Below, one piece after another: positions 1 through 7,330 of a stretch of DNA of 24,691 nt. Source of the DNA: a virus. Made by a program: the position numbers and the translations under genes. Every line of letters begins with the position of its first letter. The first letter of the stretch is position 1. The stretch is from the IMG/VR virus record IMGVR_UViG_3300015202_000047, positions 1-24,691 of that record. One strand, 5' to 3'. Under the pieces are notes generated by a model. The model was not told where the DNA came from, did no database searches, and saw only the letters and a program-made list of their open reading frames with translations.

Positions 1-471
1 TGGCAGCCCGGTCGGTCCAGCCGTTTTCACTGTCGACCCGTAGATCAGCGGGTCGGATGCGGTCATCTCGATCGGTACTTCGGAATTAAAATACTGGAAC
101 GCGTCGTCAATATCGATCGCGCCGTTCGTGCACCGGCAGTTGATGAGGCGCGACGTCGCCCAGCCGGGGAGCAGGAACTCTAGCGGCAGCTGGTAGGTCG
201 GGTCGCTGATCGGTTGGAACGCGGCTGTGATCGAGGCGAGCACAGTCTCGAATGCGACCGTCGGGTTGAACGCGAGCAGGTCGATCGTGAACACACGTGC
301 GTTCAAGTAGTTCAGCCCCGCGTTGACACCGTCCTGCCGACCCTTCGGAACGTCGCCGGACCGCTGCCCCGGGTGAGCGCGGAACCCTCTGATGTTCTTG
401 AACTGAACGTTGGCCCCAACCCCGAACGGGAGCCCGTTATATGACCCTGACCAGTTGGTTGTGACCGTCAT
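1..471 (-). CDS. Distal tail / minor tail protein, N-terminal part (runs off the left edge)
   Basis: The first 157 residues are present and the frame is open to base 1. The ATG at 469-471 follows the tape measure stop (476-478) by four bases and has an AGGGA ribosome site inside the end of that gene, so the two are co-transcribed. The N-terminus (YNGLPFG, then VQFKNIRG) and the later LLPGWATSRLINCRCTNGAIDID stretch (residues 101-122, given here by its ends LLPGW and AIDID) resemble the first domain of siphovirus Dit/minor tail proteins that cap the tail tube. The gene immediately after a tape measure is usually this one. The family assignment rests on position and overall look rather than on a catalytic motif. 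The C-terminal half, which might carry a carbohydrate-binding or hub domain, is outside the window. Confidence 0.75.
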   Translation of the reverse strand, partial: MTVTTNWSGSYNGLPFGVGANVQFKNIRGFRAHPGQRSGDVPKGRQDGVNAGLNYLNARVFTIDLLAFNPTVAFETVLASITAAFQPISDPTYQLPLEFLLPGWATSRLINCRCTNGAIDIDDAFQYFNSEVPIEMTASDPLIYGSTVKTAGPTGLP

Positions 472-475
472 CGTT

Positions 476-2779
476 TCATCCCTGTCGTCTCAGAACCCAG
501 CCGATGTCATGCCCGATCCGAGCCGGATCGGCGGTGGTGTTGAAGTTGTTCGTCATGTTGACCGTGCGTTGCTGAGTCGAGCCGCCGGGGCCGCCGGAAC
601 CGCCCGTCTGAGCATTCACCGCAGCGACCGCTCGGGGGCCGATCTGCGCCCGCCCGTTGAGCATGTCGTTAGATAGGATCGCCTCCCCTCCGTGGATGAT
701 CGCGTTCAGTGGTTGCCCCGGCGAACCCGGCACGCTATCGGTACCAATAGCGAATCGGGGTAGGTGCGAAATTTTCGGCACGTTGATACCGACCGCAGCG
801 CCAGCAGCCGTCAACCCGTTGATGCCGTCGATGGCTCCGTTGATGATTGCGATGACACCGTTCATCACATCGCGGATGAACGACTGGACGCCGGAGAACG
901 CACCGCGTACGACGTCGCCGAGACCGGACCAGATGTTATTCCATGCGATCGATATTGCCCCGCCGATCGCGGTAAAGAAGTCGTGCACACCTTGGAAGAT
1001 CGCCCGCACAAAGTTGATGTCGGCTTGGAAGAGCGCTTTCGCAAAATTCCCGATCCCGCTCCAGAATCCGTTCCACCATTTCATGATCGAAGCGCCGACG
1101 GAGGCGAACCATCCGACGATCGCCGACCATGTGGTGCGGATGAATTTCACCACCCCGTCCCAGTTGGCGATAAGCCAGATGACCGCGGCGACGACGAGCG
1201 CGATGACGGCGATGATGAGGAGCAGCGGCCATGTCACAAACGTCGACGCGATCGCCGCGGTTACCGCTGAGGCGGCGTACGCATACATTGCCCCGACGAG
1301 GATGCCGCCGATCACCGCGCCGATGACGATCATCGCTGTTTTGTTCTTTGTCATCCAATCGGTGAACTTCCCGAACGCGGAGATAGCTGCACTGACCATC
1401 GGGATGAGGAACGTCCCGATTTTCACCCCGATGACTTCCACTTTTGCGGAGGCCTGCGCCATCTGCACAGCTAAGTCTTTCTGTGTGGTCGCCCAGCCTT
1501 TGACGTGCCCGCCCGCTTCGACAGCTGCGCCGCCGATCGTTTTGACGTTGCCTTTGAAGTCGGCCATGTGCCCACCGGTCAGCGCGAGAGTCGCGGCGAG
1601 CCCGGTCGAGCCGCCAGTCATATTCGCGATCGCTGCGTTGAACGTCTCGGCTGAACCGCCACCGGCGCGCAGCGACGAGGAGAACCCGGCGGCTTGCTTT
1701 TCGGTGCGCATGAACTCAGTTGCAAGGTTCGTCACGAGCGCTGGCTGCCCCTTGATCCCGGCGGTCCACTCTTTCTGAGTGATCGTTCCGGCGGCGTACT
1801 CGTGCGCGAGCTTCTGCAGCGAGGTCGGCAGTTTCGTGATCATTTCCTGAGCGGAGGCCGCCGCGACTTTCGACTCGTTGAACGAGGACTGCAACACGAG
1901 ACCGGCCGGGCCCATGTGCTGCATAACGGCGGTCGCCATCTGATCGAACGTGCCCGTCAGTCCGTTCTTGCCGAGGTTCTTAGCGACATCGATAGAACTC
2001 AAGCCCATTTGTGCCATCGCTTTTGTCTGCACCGATGTCGGGTTGGTGAGCGAGTCGATCGACGAGGAGAGCAGGTTGGAAGCGTTCTGTGCGCTGATAC
2101 CTTCACCGGTCATCGTGCCCATTGCGCCAAGCATTTCCTGCAAGCTCACACCTGCGGCGGACGCTTTCGGTGCGATCGAGGACATCGCCCCGGCGAGGTC
2201 GTTCATGTTTGTTTTACCGGACGCGACCGTCGCTACGAGCATGGAGGTGACTTTGGCGGCGGACCCTGCCGCGGGGCCGTAATCCTTCATCACCGTCGTC
2301 AGCGCGTTCGCGACCGTGGTTGCGTCCGCGCCGCCGACCTTCGCACCCTCCGCGGCGGCCTGCATAACCTTGAGACCTTCGGCCCCGTGATACCCGGCCG
2401 ACTCGACGAGGAACATCGCTTTTGCCAACGCGGTCGGCCCGAGCCCGACAGCGGGAGCCATCTTGAGCAGCCCGTCGGACACCATCTTTATTTTGTCTTC
2501 CGACTCCCCGGCACCGGTGACCAGCTGAGTTGTGGCTGTCTGAAAGCTGGTGGCCAGCCGCAGCGACTCGACCCCAACGGCGACCGCGGCGAGCGCGATG
2601 CCGGTGCCGATCGCTTTCGTCGCCCCGGATGCGCTGTTGAACATATGCGACATGCGGGTCGTCGATTGGTCGGTCTGCTTCTCCATCTTCGACACTTCGC
2701 CGGAGACGTGCCCTAGCTCGGTGTACAGCTGGCTTGCGTGGGCGCGGAGGTCGAGAACGAGCGGAGGCAGGAGCGGCAT
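476..2779 (-). CDS. Tape measure protein
   Basis: This 767-residue protein fills the tail tube, sets tail length, and is ejected ahead of the DNA. It has the expected build: a helical, Ala/Gln/Thr/Ser-rich N-terminal half (roughly residues 1-420, PhageMin_Tail type), a strongly hydrophobic segment at about 485-545 with two or three membrane-spanning stretches (MIVIGAVIGGILVGAMYAYA; LLLIIAVIALVVAAVIWLIA), then Trp-rich helical repeats (WSAIVGWF, WWNGFWSGIGNF, WNNIWSGLGDVV). The C-terminus has the common FAIGTDSVPGSPGQPLNAIIHGGEAIL-type sequence (near residues 675-700; key part IHGGEAIL). By the usual length rule it would give a tail of about 110 nm. The ATG at 2777-2779 has an AAGGAC ribosome site and lies nine bases past the gp10-like stop. 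No peptidase or lysozyme motif was recognised. Confidence 0.95.
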   Translation of the reverse strand: MPLLPPLVLDLRAHASQLYTELGHVSGEVSKMEKQTDQSTTRMSHMFNSASGATKAIGTGIALAAVAVGVESLRLATSFQTATTQLVTGAGESEDKIKMVSDGLLKMAPAVGLGPTALAKAMFLVESAGYHGAEGLKVMQAAAEGAKVGGADATTVANALTTVMKDYGPAAGSAAKVTSMLVATVASGKTNMNDLAGAMSSIAPKASAAGVSLQEMLGAMGTMTGEGISAQNASNLLSSSIDSLTNPTSVQTKAMAQMGLSSIDVAKNLGKNGLTGTFDQMATAVMQHMGPAGLVLQSSFNESKVAAASAQEMITKLPTSLQKLAHEYAAGTITQKEWTAGIKGQPALVTNLATEFMRTEKQAAGFSSSLRAGGGSAETFNAAIANMTGGSTGLAATLALTGGHMADFKGNVKTIGGAAVEAGGHVKGWATTQKDLAVQMAQASAKVEVIGVKIGTFLIPMVSAAISAFGKFTDWMTKNKTAMIVIGAVIGGILVGAMYAYAASAVTAAIASTFVTWPLLLIIAVIALVVAAVIWLIANWDGVVKFIRTTWSAIVGWFASVGASIMKWWNGFWSGIGNFAKALFQADINFVRAIFQGVHDFFTAIGGAISIAWNNIWSGLGDVVRGAFSGVQSFIRDVMNGVIAIINGAIDGINGLTAAGAAVGINVPKISHLPRFAIGTDSVPGSPGQPLNAIIHGGEAILSNDMLNGRAQIGPRAVAAVNAQTGGSGGPGGSTQQRTVNMTNNFNTTADPARIGHDIGWVLRRQG

Positions 2780-2788
2780 GACTTGTCC

Positions 2789-3232
2789 TTACGAGAGATG
2801 TTCTCTGAAAACGCGGAGGCGGATGGCCTCGAATTCGGGCATCGCCGATTCGACCGCCGGGGTGAAGAACGGGTACCCTTTCGAGCCTTTGTAGCCAAGC
2901 TCGACCGAGCGGCCGTAGATCGCGTTCGGGCCGACTTTCACCCAGTAGTCGCCGCGCCCCATTTTCACGATCGGGGTCGAGCGGATCGACCGGCGCAGAT
3001 ACCCGGTGATGATGTTCGGCTTCGACCCGCCGACGTGCCGATCCGGGTACACCGACCATGACTTGCCGGTGCTCGATTTGACGCGAATGCGGGTGCCCTC
3101 GAAGTTGCCCTGAGCTTTCGCGACGACCAGCGCGGCCGACTGAGACACGATCGCTTTCGACGCCATGTCAGCGCGCACGGCGACGTTGTCGAACGCGGCG
3201 CGAAGTTCAGACGATCCAAGCCACGGGCTCAT
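2789..3232 (-). CDS. HK97 gp10-like tail completion / minor virion protein
   Basis: This 147-residue protein resembles the HK97 gp10 family, small proteins involved in head-tail joining or tail completion. Supporting features are the N-terminal helix followed by a KAQGNFEGTRIRVKSSTGKS stretch, the pattern TGYLRRSIR, the GxxxxYGRSVELGYKGSKGYPFF region (residues about 108-130), and a C-terminal helix. The ATG at 3230-3232 is preferred over a longer start at 3304, because it has a GGAGGAGG ribosome site and because ATGA overlaps the stop of the tail-chaperone frameshift extension. The position between the tail chaperone and the tape measure is unusual: members normally sit upstream of the tail tube gene. 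It may therefore act in tail assembly rather than at the head-tail joint. Confidence 0.7.
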   Translation of the reverse strand: MSPWLGSSELRAAFDNVAVRADMASKAIVSQSAALVVAKAQGNFEGTRIRVKSSTGKSWSVYPDRHVGGSKPNIITGYLRRSIRSTPIVKMGRGDYWVKVGPNAIYGRSVELGYKGSKGYPFFTPAVESAMPEFEAIRLRVFREHLS

Positions 3233-3471
3233 CGGGCCTCCTCCGCTTCTCGTTTCCGCTCGGCTTTGATCCGCTTCACTAGCTCGTCGATCCGAACCGT
3301 CCACTGGATCGAGTCGCCGGGCTCGTCAAGGTATTGCTCGTGAGTCAGCGGAATGATTTTGCGGAACAGGTACTCGGCGTACTGATGCCCTGCTTCGCCA
3401 CCGATCTGCCCGCCGTTTGATCTGAGGGCTGACTCTAAATTCCTCAGACCCCAGTAGGGGAGTCCGGGTCT
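3229..3471 (-). CDS. Tail assembly chaperone, -1 frameshift extension (gpT-like part)
   Basis: A frame that is -1 relative to the chaperone ORF is open from 3471 to its stop at 3229-3231. It has no convincing start codon of its own. Its predicted sequence is charged and helical at the end (KRIKAERKREAEEAR) and its stop overlaps the gp10-like start (ATGA). In siphoviruses the chaperone upstream of the tape measure is made as a short form (gpG) and a frameshifted long form (gpGT). If slippage occurs near 3456-3460 (CCCC before TAC) the fusion would be about 243 residues. A second candidate is the GGGG run at 3449-3452. Neither is a perfect X-XXY-YYZ heptamer, so the exact slip point is unresolved. 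The existence of the extension is more certain than its mechanism. Confidence 0.7.
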   Translation of the reverse strand, partial: RPGLPYWGLRNLESALRSNGGQIGGEAGHQYAEYLFRKIIPLTHEQYLDEPGDSIQWTVRIDELVKRIKAERKREAEEAR

Positions 3472-3959
3472 TCAACAGAGTCGACGGAGAACCCGTCGGA
3501 CTTCATCACCAAGTGGCGGATGATCTGCTGCCCGTGTTTGATCAGCGGCAGGTAGATGCCCTGCGGGAGGTCGAGCAGTTCGTCGACGCTCGCCGGGATC
3601 GGCAGCGGGCCACCCTCGGGAGTTTTCAGCGTCCAGCCTTTGAGGTACACCCACGCGGTCGTGTCAGCCATCTCGAACACCTGTCGAGACTCTTCCAACG
3701 ACAGCCCGGTGGGGATACCGCCGAGGCTGTCGTCCTCCGCGAGCACCTTCCCGTCAGGGCCGATGATCTGCTGAGCGACGGCCAGCTGCCGCAACTTTGG
3801 CATGAGAACCATTTCGTACACTTCAAGCTCCCGGCGGCGACGCGGCGACAGTTCGCTTTCTTTCCAGAACGTGGCCATGTTGCGGGCAGGTAGCGCGCAG
3901 CGAGTCGGGTCGAACGGCTTCTCGACTGGCGCGGTTGTGGCAGGTTTACGGGCGGTCAT
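3444..3959 (-). CDS. Tail assembly chaperone (gpG-like)
   Basis: This is a 171-residue soluble protein between the tail tube and tape measure genes, the fixed position of the siphovirus tail assembly chaperone that coats the tape measure during tail polymerisation. It opens with MTARKPATTAPVEKPFDPTR, has a helical middle (RRRELEVYEMVLMPKLRQLA) and ends PDSPTGV. The ATG at 3957-3959 has a GGAGAAG ribosome site; the upstream in-frame ATG at 4010 lies inside a terminator-like hairpin and lacks one. The overlapping -1 frame downstream supports the call. Sequence similarity across this family is poor, so the assignment is mainly from position, size and frameshift. Confidence 0.8.
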   Translation of the reverse strand: MTARKPATTAPVEKPFDPTRCALPARNMATFWKESELSPRRRRELEVYEMVLMPKLRQLAVAQQIIGPDGKVLAEDDSLGGIPTGLSLEESRQVFEMADTTAWVYLKGWTLKTPEGGPLPIPASVDELLDLPQGIYLPLIKHGQQIIRHLVMKSDGFSVDSVEDPDSPTGV

Positions 3960-3983
3960 GATCTTCTCCGAACGGGGGATAGG

Positions 3984-4017
3984 CCGCCCGGTGCTCGTGG
4001 AAGAGAGCACCGGGCGG
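3984..4017 (-). terminator. Strong hairpin after the tail tube gene
   Basis: A perfect 13-bp inverted repeat (arms 3984-3996 and 4005-4017, CCGCCCGGTGCTC and its complement) encloses an 8-base loop. It sits between the tail tube stop (4024) and the chaperone start (3959). There is no U-run, so it may act as a partial terminator or as an mRNA-stabilising 3' end that keeps tail tube expression above that of downstream genes. Confidence 0.7.
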
Positions 4018-4023
4018 TGAGGG

Positions 4024-5010
4024 TTAGATGACGGTTGAAACAGGGCTGAGCAGGGTGACGAGCATCGGTGATTGGTTACCGCCCCCGGCGACGTCGGTCG
4101 GGTTGGTGAGCATCTTCGTGGTGCCCGCTATCTCCATCCACTTGTTCGTTCCTGTCGGGTCGGCGACGTCGTACGCGGTGCGGCTGAACTGCATCGTCAA
4201 CGAGTTGACCGCGTCGCCGACCGCCGACAGGGCGACGGAGAGAGTCGGCTGCGTGTTGTTCAACTCAGCGAGCAGGTGCGGATCGGTCGACCCGGCGTAG
4301 ATCGCTTTCAGAGTCGACGCGACGGTGACCGGGCCCGCGAAGATCGCGAACGGCGCTTGCGTGCCGGTGACCGACGGAATCGACTCTGTCGCCCGTTTGA
4401 TGTTGATGATGATTTCGGAGAACGCGGTCGACGCGACCCCGGCGAGGGTGATCACCGATTTCCATCCTGGCATCGGCTGAGCCGTCTCCGGCGTCTGAGT
4501 CGGCGGGGTGACAAACACTCCGGGGAGGCAGACGAACGTCGGCACGATCGTGACGAGCCCGGCCGCGTTGACCGTGATTTTGAGGTCCGACATTTGCGCG
4601 CCGGGCAGCTGCACGCACTTGCCGAGCGCGTCATACCACCACAGCGATGCGGATTGCGGCTGGCCGTTCGACCCGTTCTGCAGAGACGTCTTGTGCATGT
4701 ACGGGGCGGACGCCCCGCTGAGCACGTCCGGCAGCCCGAGTATCTGGCGCAGGAAGACATACACCTGATCGAGGTAGCAGTACGTGGTGAAGGTGAACGT
4801 GTCACCTTTCCGCATGCCGTTGACCTGCTGAAACTCGCCACCCATCGAACCGCGGAGCGCGTCGTCGACATACTTGTCGGTCGGGTGCCCCCAGACCGGA
4901 CCCGTGGCAGGCCAGAAGTACAACGGGAGCGTCGGGGCGGTCCCGTAAACAGTCTCCGGCGCGTAGCCAGCCCACTGCAGATTTGCCGCACCAAAGGCAG
5001 GAGCAACCAT
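4024..5010 (-). CDS. Major tail (tail tube) protein
   Basis: This is a 328-residue protein between the putative tail terminator and the tail chaperone, where the tail tube subunit is encoded. It begins MVAPAFGAANLQWAGYAPE and includes ETVYGTAPTLPLYFWP, a typical tube-protein start in which the protein addresses a changing substrate profile, then beta-rich segments (TFTFTTYCYLDQVYVFL; LKITVNAAGLVTIVPTFV). It has no membrane segment. A strong hairpin directly after the gene fits a highly expressed structural subunit. Its start overlaps the stop of the preceding small gene by one base (TAATG). It is longer than many tube proteins (often about 200-250 residues), leaving room for an extra domain, but I could not identify an Ig-like domain with confidence. 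Confidence 0.82.
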   Translation of the reverse strand: MVAPAFGAANLQWAGYAPETVYGTAPTLPLYFWPATGPVWGHPTDKYVDDALRGSMGGEFQQVNGMRKGDTFTFTTYCYLDQVYVFLRQILGLPDVLSGASAPYMHKTSLQNGSNGQPQSASLWWYDALGKCVQLPGAQMSDLKITVNAAGLVTIVPTFVCLPGVFVTPPTQTPETAQPMPGWKSVITLAGVASTAFSEIIINIKRATESIPSVTGTQAPFAIFAGPVTVASTLKAIYAGSTDPHLLAELNNTQPTLSVALSAVGDAVNSLTMQFSRTAYDVADPTGTNKWMEIAGTTKMLTNPTDVAGGGNQSPMLVTLLSPVSTVI

Positions 5011-5336
5011 TATTCGCCATCCTTGTTTTCGTTGTTCGTACCTTCGGCGAGCGCCGATGGGTCAGGGGCAGGCTCGACGATCGCGACCGGTTTCCCGGCG
5101 GCGTCGATTTCGACCAGCCATGCGTGCGCGTACTCCTCCGCGGTCGGGGTGAGAATGTCACCCGGGCGGAGGACCAACGTCGACCCGCTTGGTGCTTCGA
5201 TCGGCTGGCCGTTCAAGTCCAGTGCAGGGTTCGCGCGCTCGACCGTGGCATCTTTCCCGAGTTCCAGGTCGGTGAAAATGATCGGGAAGTCGGCGGTGAA
5301 CAGGTATCGGCGAGGTGCCGAATTCTTACTCGTCAT
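5010..5336 (-). CDS. Small tail-region protein of unknown function
   Basis: This 108-residue protein is encoded between the putative tail terminator and the tail tube protein. It starts MTSKNSAPRRYLFTADFPIIF; the middle contains LRPGDILTPTAEEYAHAWLVEID and the C-terminus is acidic and low-complexity (EPAPDPSALAEGTNNENKDGE; last residues KDGE). No domain was recognised. The stop and the next start share one base, so it is translationally coupled to the tube gene. It could be an assembly helper or a small tail component; that is only inferred from context. Confidence 0.8.
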   Translation of the reverse strand: MTSKNSAPRRYLFTADFPIIFTDLELGKDATVERANPALDLNGQPIEAPSGSTLVLRPGDILTPTAEEYAHAWLVEIDAAGKPVAIVEPAPDPSALAEGTNNENKDGE

Positions 5337-5350
5337 GATGGGTGGCCTCT

Positions 5351-5872
5351 CTAGCCTTGGATCAACTCGTACACATGAAATTCGACACGACAGAGTGTAA
5401 AGATACCTTCGTCGATGTCTTCGGGGAGGTCTTGGGTGACAGCAATGTCAGGACCTTCCCCGGCGTATGAACCGCCGGAGCCGGTGCCCATCTGAAAGAT
5501 GTTGGCCGGAGAGCCCGCGTTCTGGTCGGCTCTGATCTTTGCTTTGATCGCGTCGATCAGTTCGTCGAGCCCGGCGACGTACGCATCCGGCGACACACCC
5601 CCGGGCTGGTTGAACGGCCGCAACCATTTGTAGAGGAACACCAGCGCGACGGTGTAATCGACGCCTTTGCTGCCCGTATAAGCAGGGAGCGTTATTCGTT
5701 CCTCTACCGAATGGTCGATGTGCACGAACCCGACCGCCGCCGCTGTGGTGCCGGGGTTCAGCTGGAAGTCGCCGCCGTTGACAATCCACGGCGCTTCTTT
5801 GTACATGGTTTGCATTTGCGGGATCGGGGCGAAGTAGCTGACCAGCGCGGTGCGGATGCTTGCGTACCCCAT
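5351..5872 (-). CDS. Putative tail terminator / neck protein
   Basis: This 173-residue protein lies between the head-tail adaptor and the tail tube gene, where phages encode the tail terminator that caps the tail tube and docks it to the head. It begins with a helix (GYASIRTALVSYFAPIP). A beta-rich middle contains the tract RITLPAYTGSKGVDYTVALV, which suits the alpha/beta fold of these proteins, and a helix follows at about residues 100-117 (ELIDAIKAKIRA). The C-terminus ends in a strand (FTLCRVEFHVYELIQG). The start codon overlaps the adaptor stop (TGATG). The function is inferred from order and size; it could also be a second connector. Confidence 0.6.
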   Translation of the reverse strand: MGYASIRTALVSYFAPIPQMQTMYKEAPWIVNGGDFQLNPGTTAAAVGFVHIDHSVEERITLPAYTGSKGVDYTVALVFLYKWLRPFNQPGGVSPDAYVAGLDELIDAIKAKIRADQNAGSPANIFQMGTGSGGSYAGEGPDIAVTQDLPEDIDEGIFTLCRVEFHVYELIQG

Positions 5873-6723
5873 CAGGCGACCCGAATGTGATCGTTGAGCA
5901 GCATCCGCGCGTCGTTCTCTTCCGTCTGTTTGCCCGCCGCGAGCGGCTGTTTCATCGTCGGGGTGGAGCGGGAACTTTGCAGCACGATCGCTTCTGACGC
6001 CCGGGTTTTGATCGTTGCCGTCGTGAGCAAGATTGCGGCCTGCTTCACCTCCGCGGGCAACGCCGACACGTTCACCCCAGAAGCGTGCGCAAACCTCGTC
6101 GGCGAGACCAGCGCGATCGTTGTCGTGCCGACTGACAGCACCGTCACAATCTCGGTCTGCCCCGGGTCGTTGATTGTCAACGTCATGCCAGGGGTGATTC
6201 CTAGCACCCCGTCGAGCGGCAGCGTTCCTACAGCTGCGACGACCGGCGTCGTAAGCAGATTGTTTGCGAATCCGGCCACATAGGTGACTGAGGCGCGCAC
6301 CGGATTGTTACCGTACAGCGAACCGGGCAGCGGGATTTTGACAATCTTTGAGGTGATGTCGATGCCCGGATTAGTGAGCAGCGGAGTCATCGTCACGGGC
6401 GACAGGCCGAGCGACATGGCATACACGGCGATGACGGGCGACTGTTTCATCGTCACCATCACAAGCCCGTTCTGCACTTGATACTGTCCGGTGACCACTT
6501 CGAGGGTAGCGGCGAGAATCTGGTGACAGATTTGATCCACCCATGCGGAACCGCGAGCGATCGCCGACTGCAGGGCGTCGGCCTGCTGCTGCGCAGTCCC
6601 GCCGGGCTGCAACGTGCTGAGGCTGATTCCGGTCGGCGCGGCCGCATACTCCGCCGCGGTGATGTACGGCTCACGCTGCGAGTACGTCTGCGAATACGGG
6701 GCGAATATCGGTGTGAGGGTCAT
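5872..6723 (-). CDS. Head-tail adaptor / connector protein
   Basis: This 283-residue protein follows the capsid gene and its small neighbour. The N-terminal part (residues about 18-35, EPYITAAEYAAAPTGI) and the helix after it (ALQSAIARGSAWVDQICHQI) match the look of phage head-tail adaptors (HK97 gp6/SPP1 gp15-like), which form the ring beneath the portal. The C-terminal helices (EVKQAAILLTTATIKTRASE) also fit. A beta-rich stretch of about 75 residues in the middle (PLDGVLGITPGMTLTINDPG and onward) looks like an inserted domain and makes it longer than the usual 100-200 residues. The ATG at 6721-6723 has a modest AGAGG site. Confidence 0.72.
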   Translation of the reverse strand: MTLTPIFAPYSQTYSQREPYITAAEYAAAPTGISLSTLQPGGTAQQQADALQSAIARGSAWVDQICHQILAATLEVVTGQYQVQNGLVMVTMKQSPVIAVYAMSLGLSPVTMTPLLTNPGIDITSKIVKIPLPGSLYGNNPVRASVTYVAGFANNLLTTPVVAAVGTLPLDGVLGITPGMTLTINDPGQTEIVTVLSVGTTTIALVSPTRFAHASGVNVSALPAEVKQAAILLTTATIKTRASEAIVLQSSRSTPTMKQPLAAGKQTEENDARMLLNDHIRVA

Positions 6724-6780
6724 CGCTCAGCGCCTCTCTAAGAGCCTAGGAATGTTTCAGTGTGTAGTTATCGCTCGACA

Positions 6781-6807
6781 GTGGGGACACCAAGCGGGTG
6801 CCCCCAC
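6781..6807 (-). terminator. Hairpin upstream of the head-tail adaptor
   Basis: Two 11-base arms (6781-6791 and 6797-6807; GTGGGGACACC against its near-complement) pair with one A/C mismatch around a 5-base loop. It lies in the 108-base gap between the small charged gene and the adaptor. It has no U-run and may be an attenuator or mRNA processing element. Confidence 0.5.
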
Positions 6808-6831
6808 CTCGTCAGCGGGTGAACGGTTTGC

Positions 6832-7245
6832 TTACTTCTTCGCCGCGGCCTTCTCGTCGCGCTCTTTCGCTTTCGCAGCTTTGTCCGCAGCTTCGGCTTT
6901 CGCGGCCTCGTCCGCAGCGTCGGCGGCGGCCATCATCTTTTCAGCCTGCTTACGCAGCTGCGCGGGAGTCGGCGGCGCGGCGTTCTTCTCGTCGAGCGCT
7001 GTCTGCTGACCCCGGATCAGGTCATGCAGGGCACGCGGGGAGTTCAGGTAGTCGGTTTGCTCCTGCTCCAGACGAACGGAACGCTCCGCTGAGTTCTCCC
7101 AGTGCGTGCCGGGCCCGCCGAGGTTGTTGAGCAGTTCGCCGAGTTCGTTGGGAAGCTCGAACGCGCCGTCTTCGTCGGCCTCGAACTCGCCGTGGTCGGG
7201 GTGAGCGACGACGTGAGTGTCGGCGCTGCGTGGATAAAGTTTCAT
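6832..7245 (-). CDS. Small charged head-region protein of unknown function
   Basis: This 137-residue protein follows the major capsid gene. The N-terminal third (MKLYPRSADTHVVAHPDHGE, then FEADEDGAFELPNELGELL) looks like a compact beta/helix unit found in short proteins next to capsid genes. The C-terminal third is a long Ala/Lys/Glu/Asp helix (EKMMAAADAADEAAKAEAAD and on to KAAAKK), probably coiled-coil or extended. The start at 7243-7245 is set by a GGAGG nine bases upstream; an ATG at 7251-7253 encodes only three residues. It sits between two hairpins, so its level may differ from its neighbours. Decoration or connector roles are possible but not shown. Confidence 0.75.
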   Translation of the reverse strand: MKLYPRSADTHVVAHPDHGEFEADEDGAFELPNELGELLNNLGGPGTHWENSAERSVRLEQEQTDYLNSPRALHDLIRGQQTALDEKNAAPPTPAQLRKQAEKMMAAADAADEAAKAEAADKAAKAKERDEKAAAKK

Positions 7246-7279
7246 GCGGTCATGCCTCCAAAATTGTTGAGGGGGGGGT

Positions 7280-7307
7280 GGGCGTCCCGCGGTGAAGCGG
7301 GACGCCC
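7280..7307 (-). terminator. Strong hairpin after the major capsid gene
   Basis: A perfect 11-bp stem (arms 7280-7290 and 7297-7307, GGGCGTCCCGC and complement) with a 6-base loop sits 23 bases after the capsid stop. On the minus strand it is followed by a C-run and no U-run. A hairpin directly behind a capsid gene fits partial termination that boosts capsid over downstream proteins. Confidence 0.7.
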
Positions 7308-7330
7308 GTTTACTACTGGTACCGCTGGGA

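Noticed and set aside
657-1778. Long plus-strand open frame opposite the tape measure gene
   Set aside because: It mirrors the codon bias of the minus-strand gene, lacks a plausible start context and matches no family; high-GC genes often give such antisense frames.
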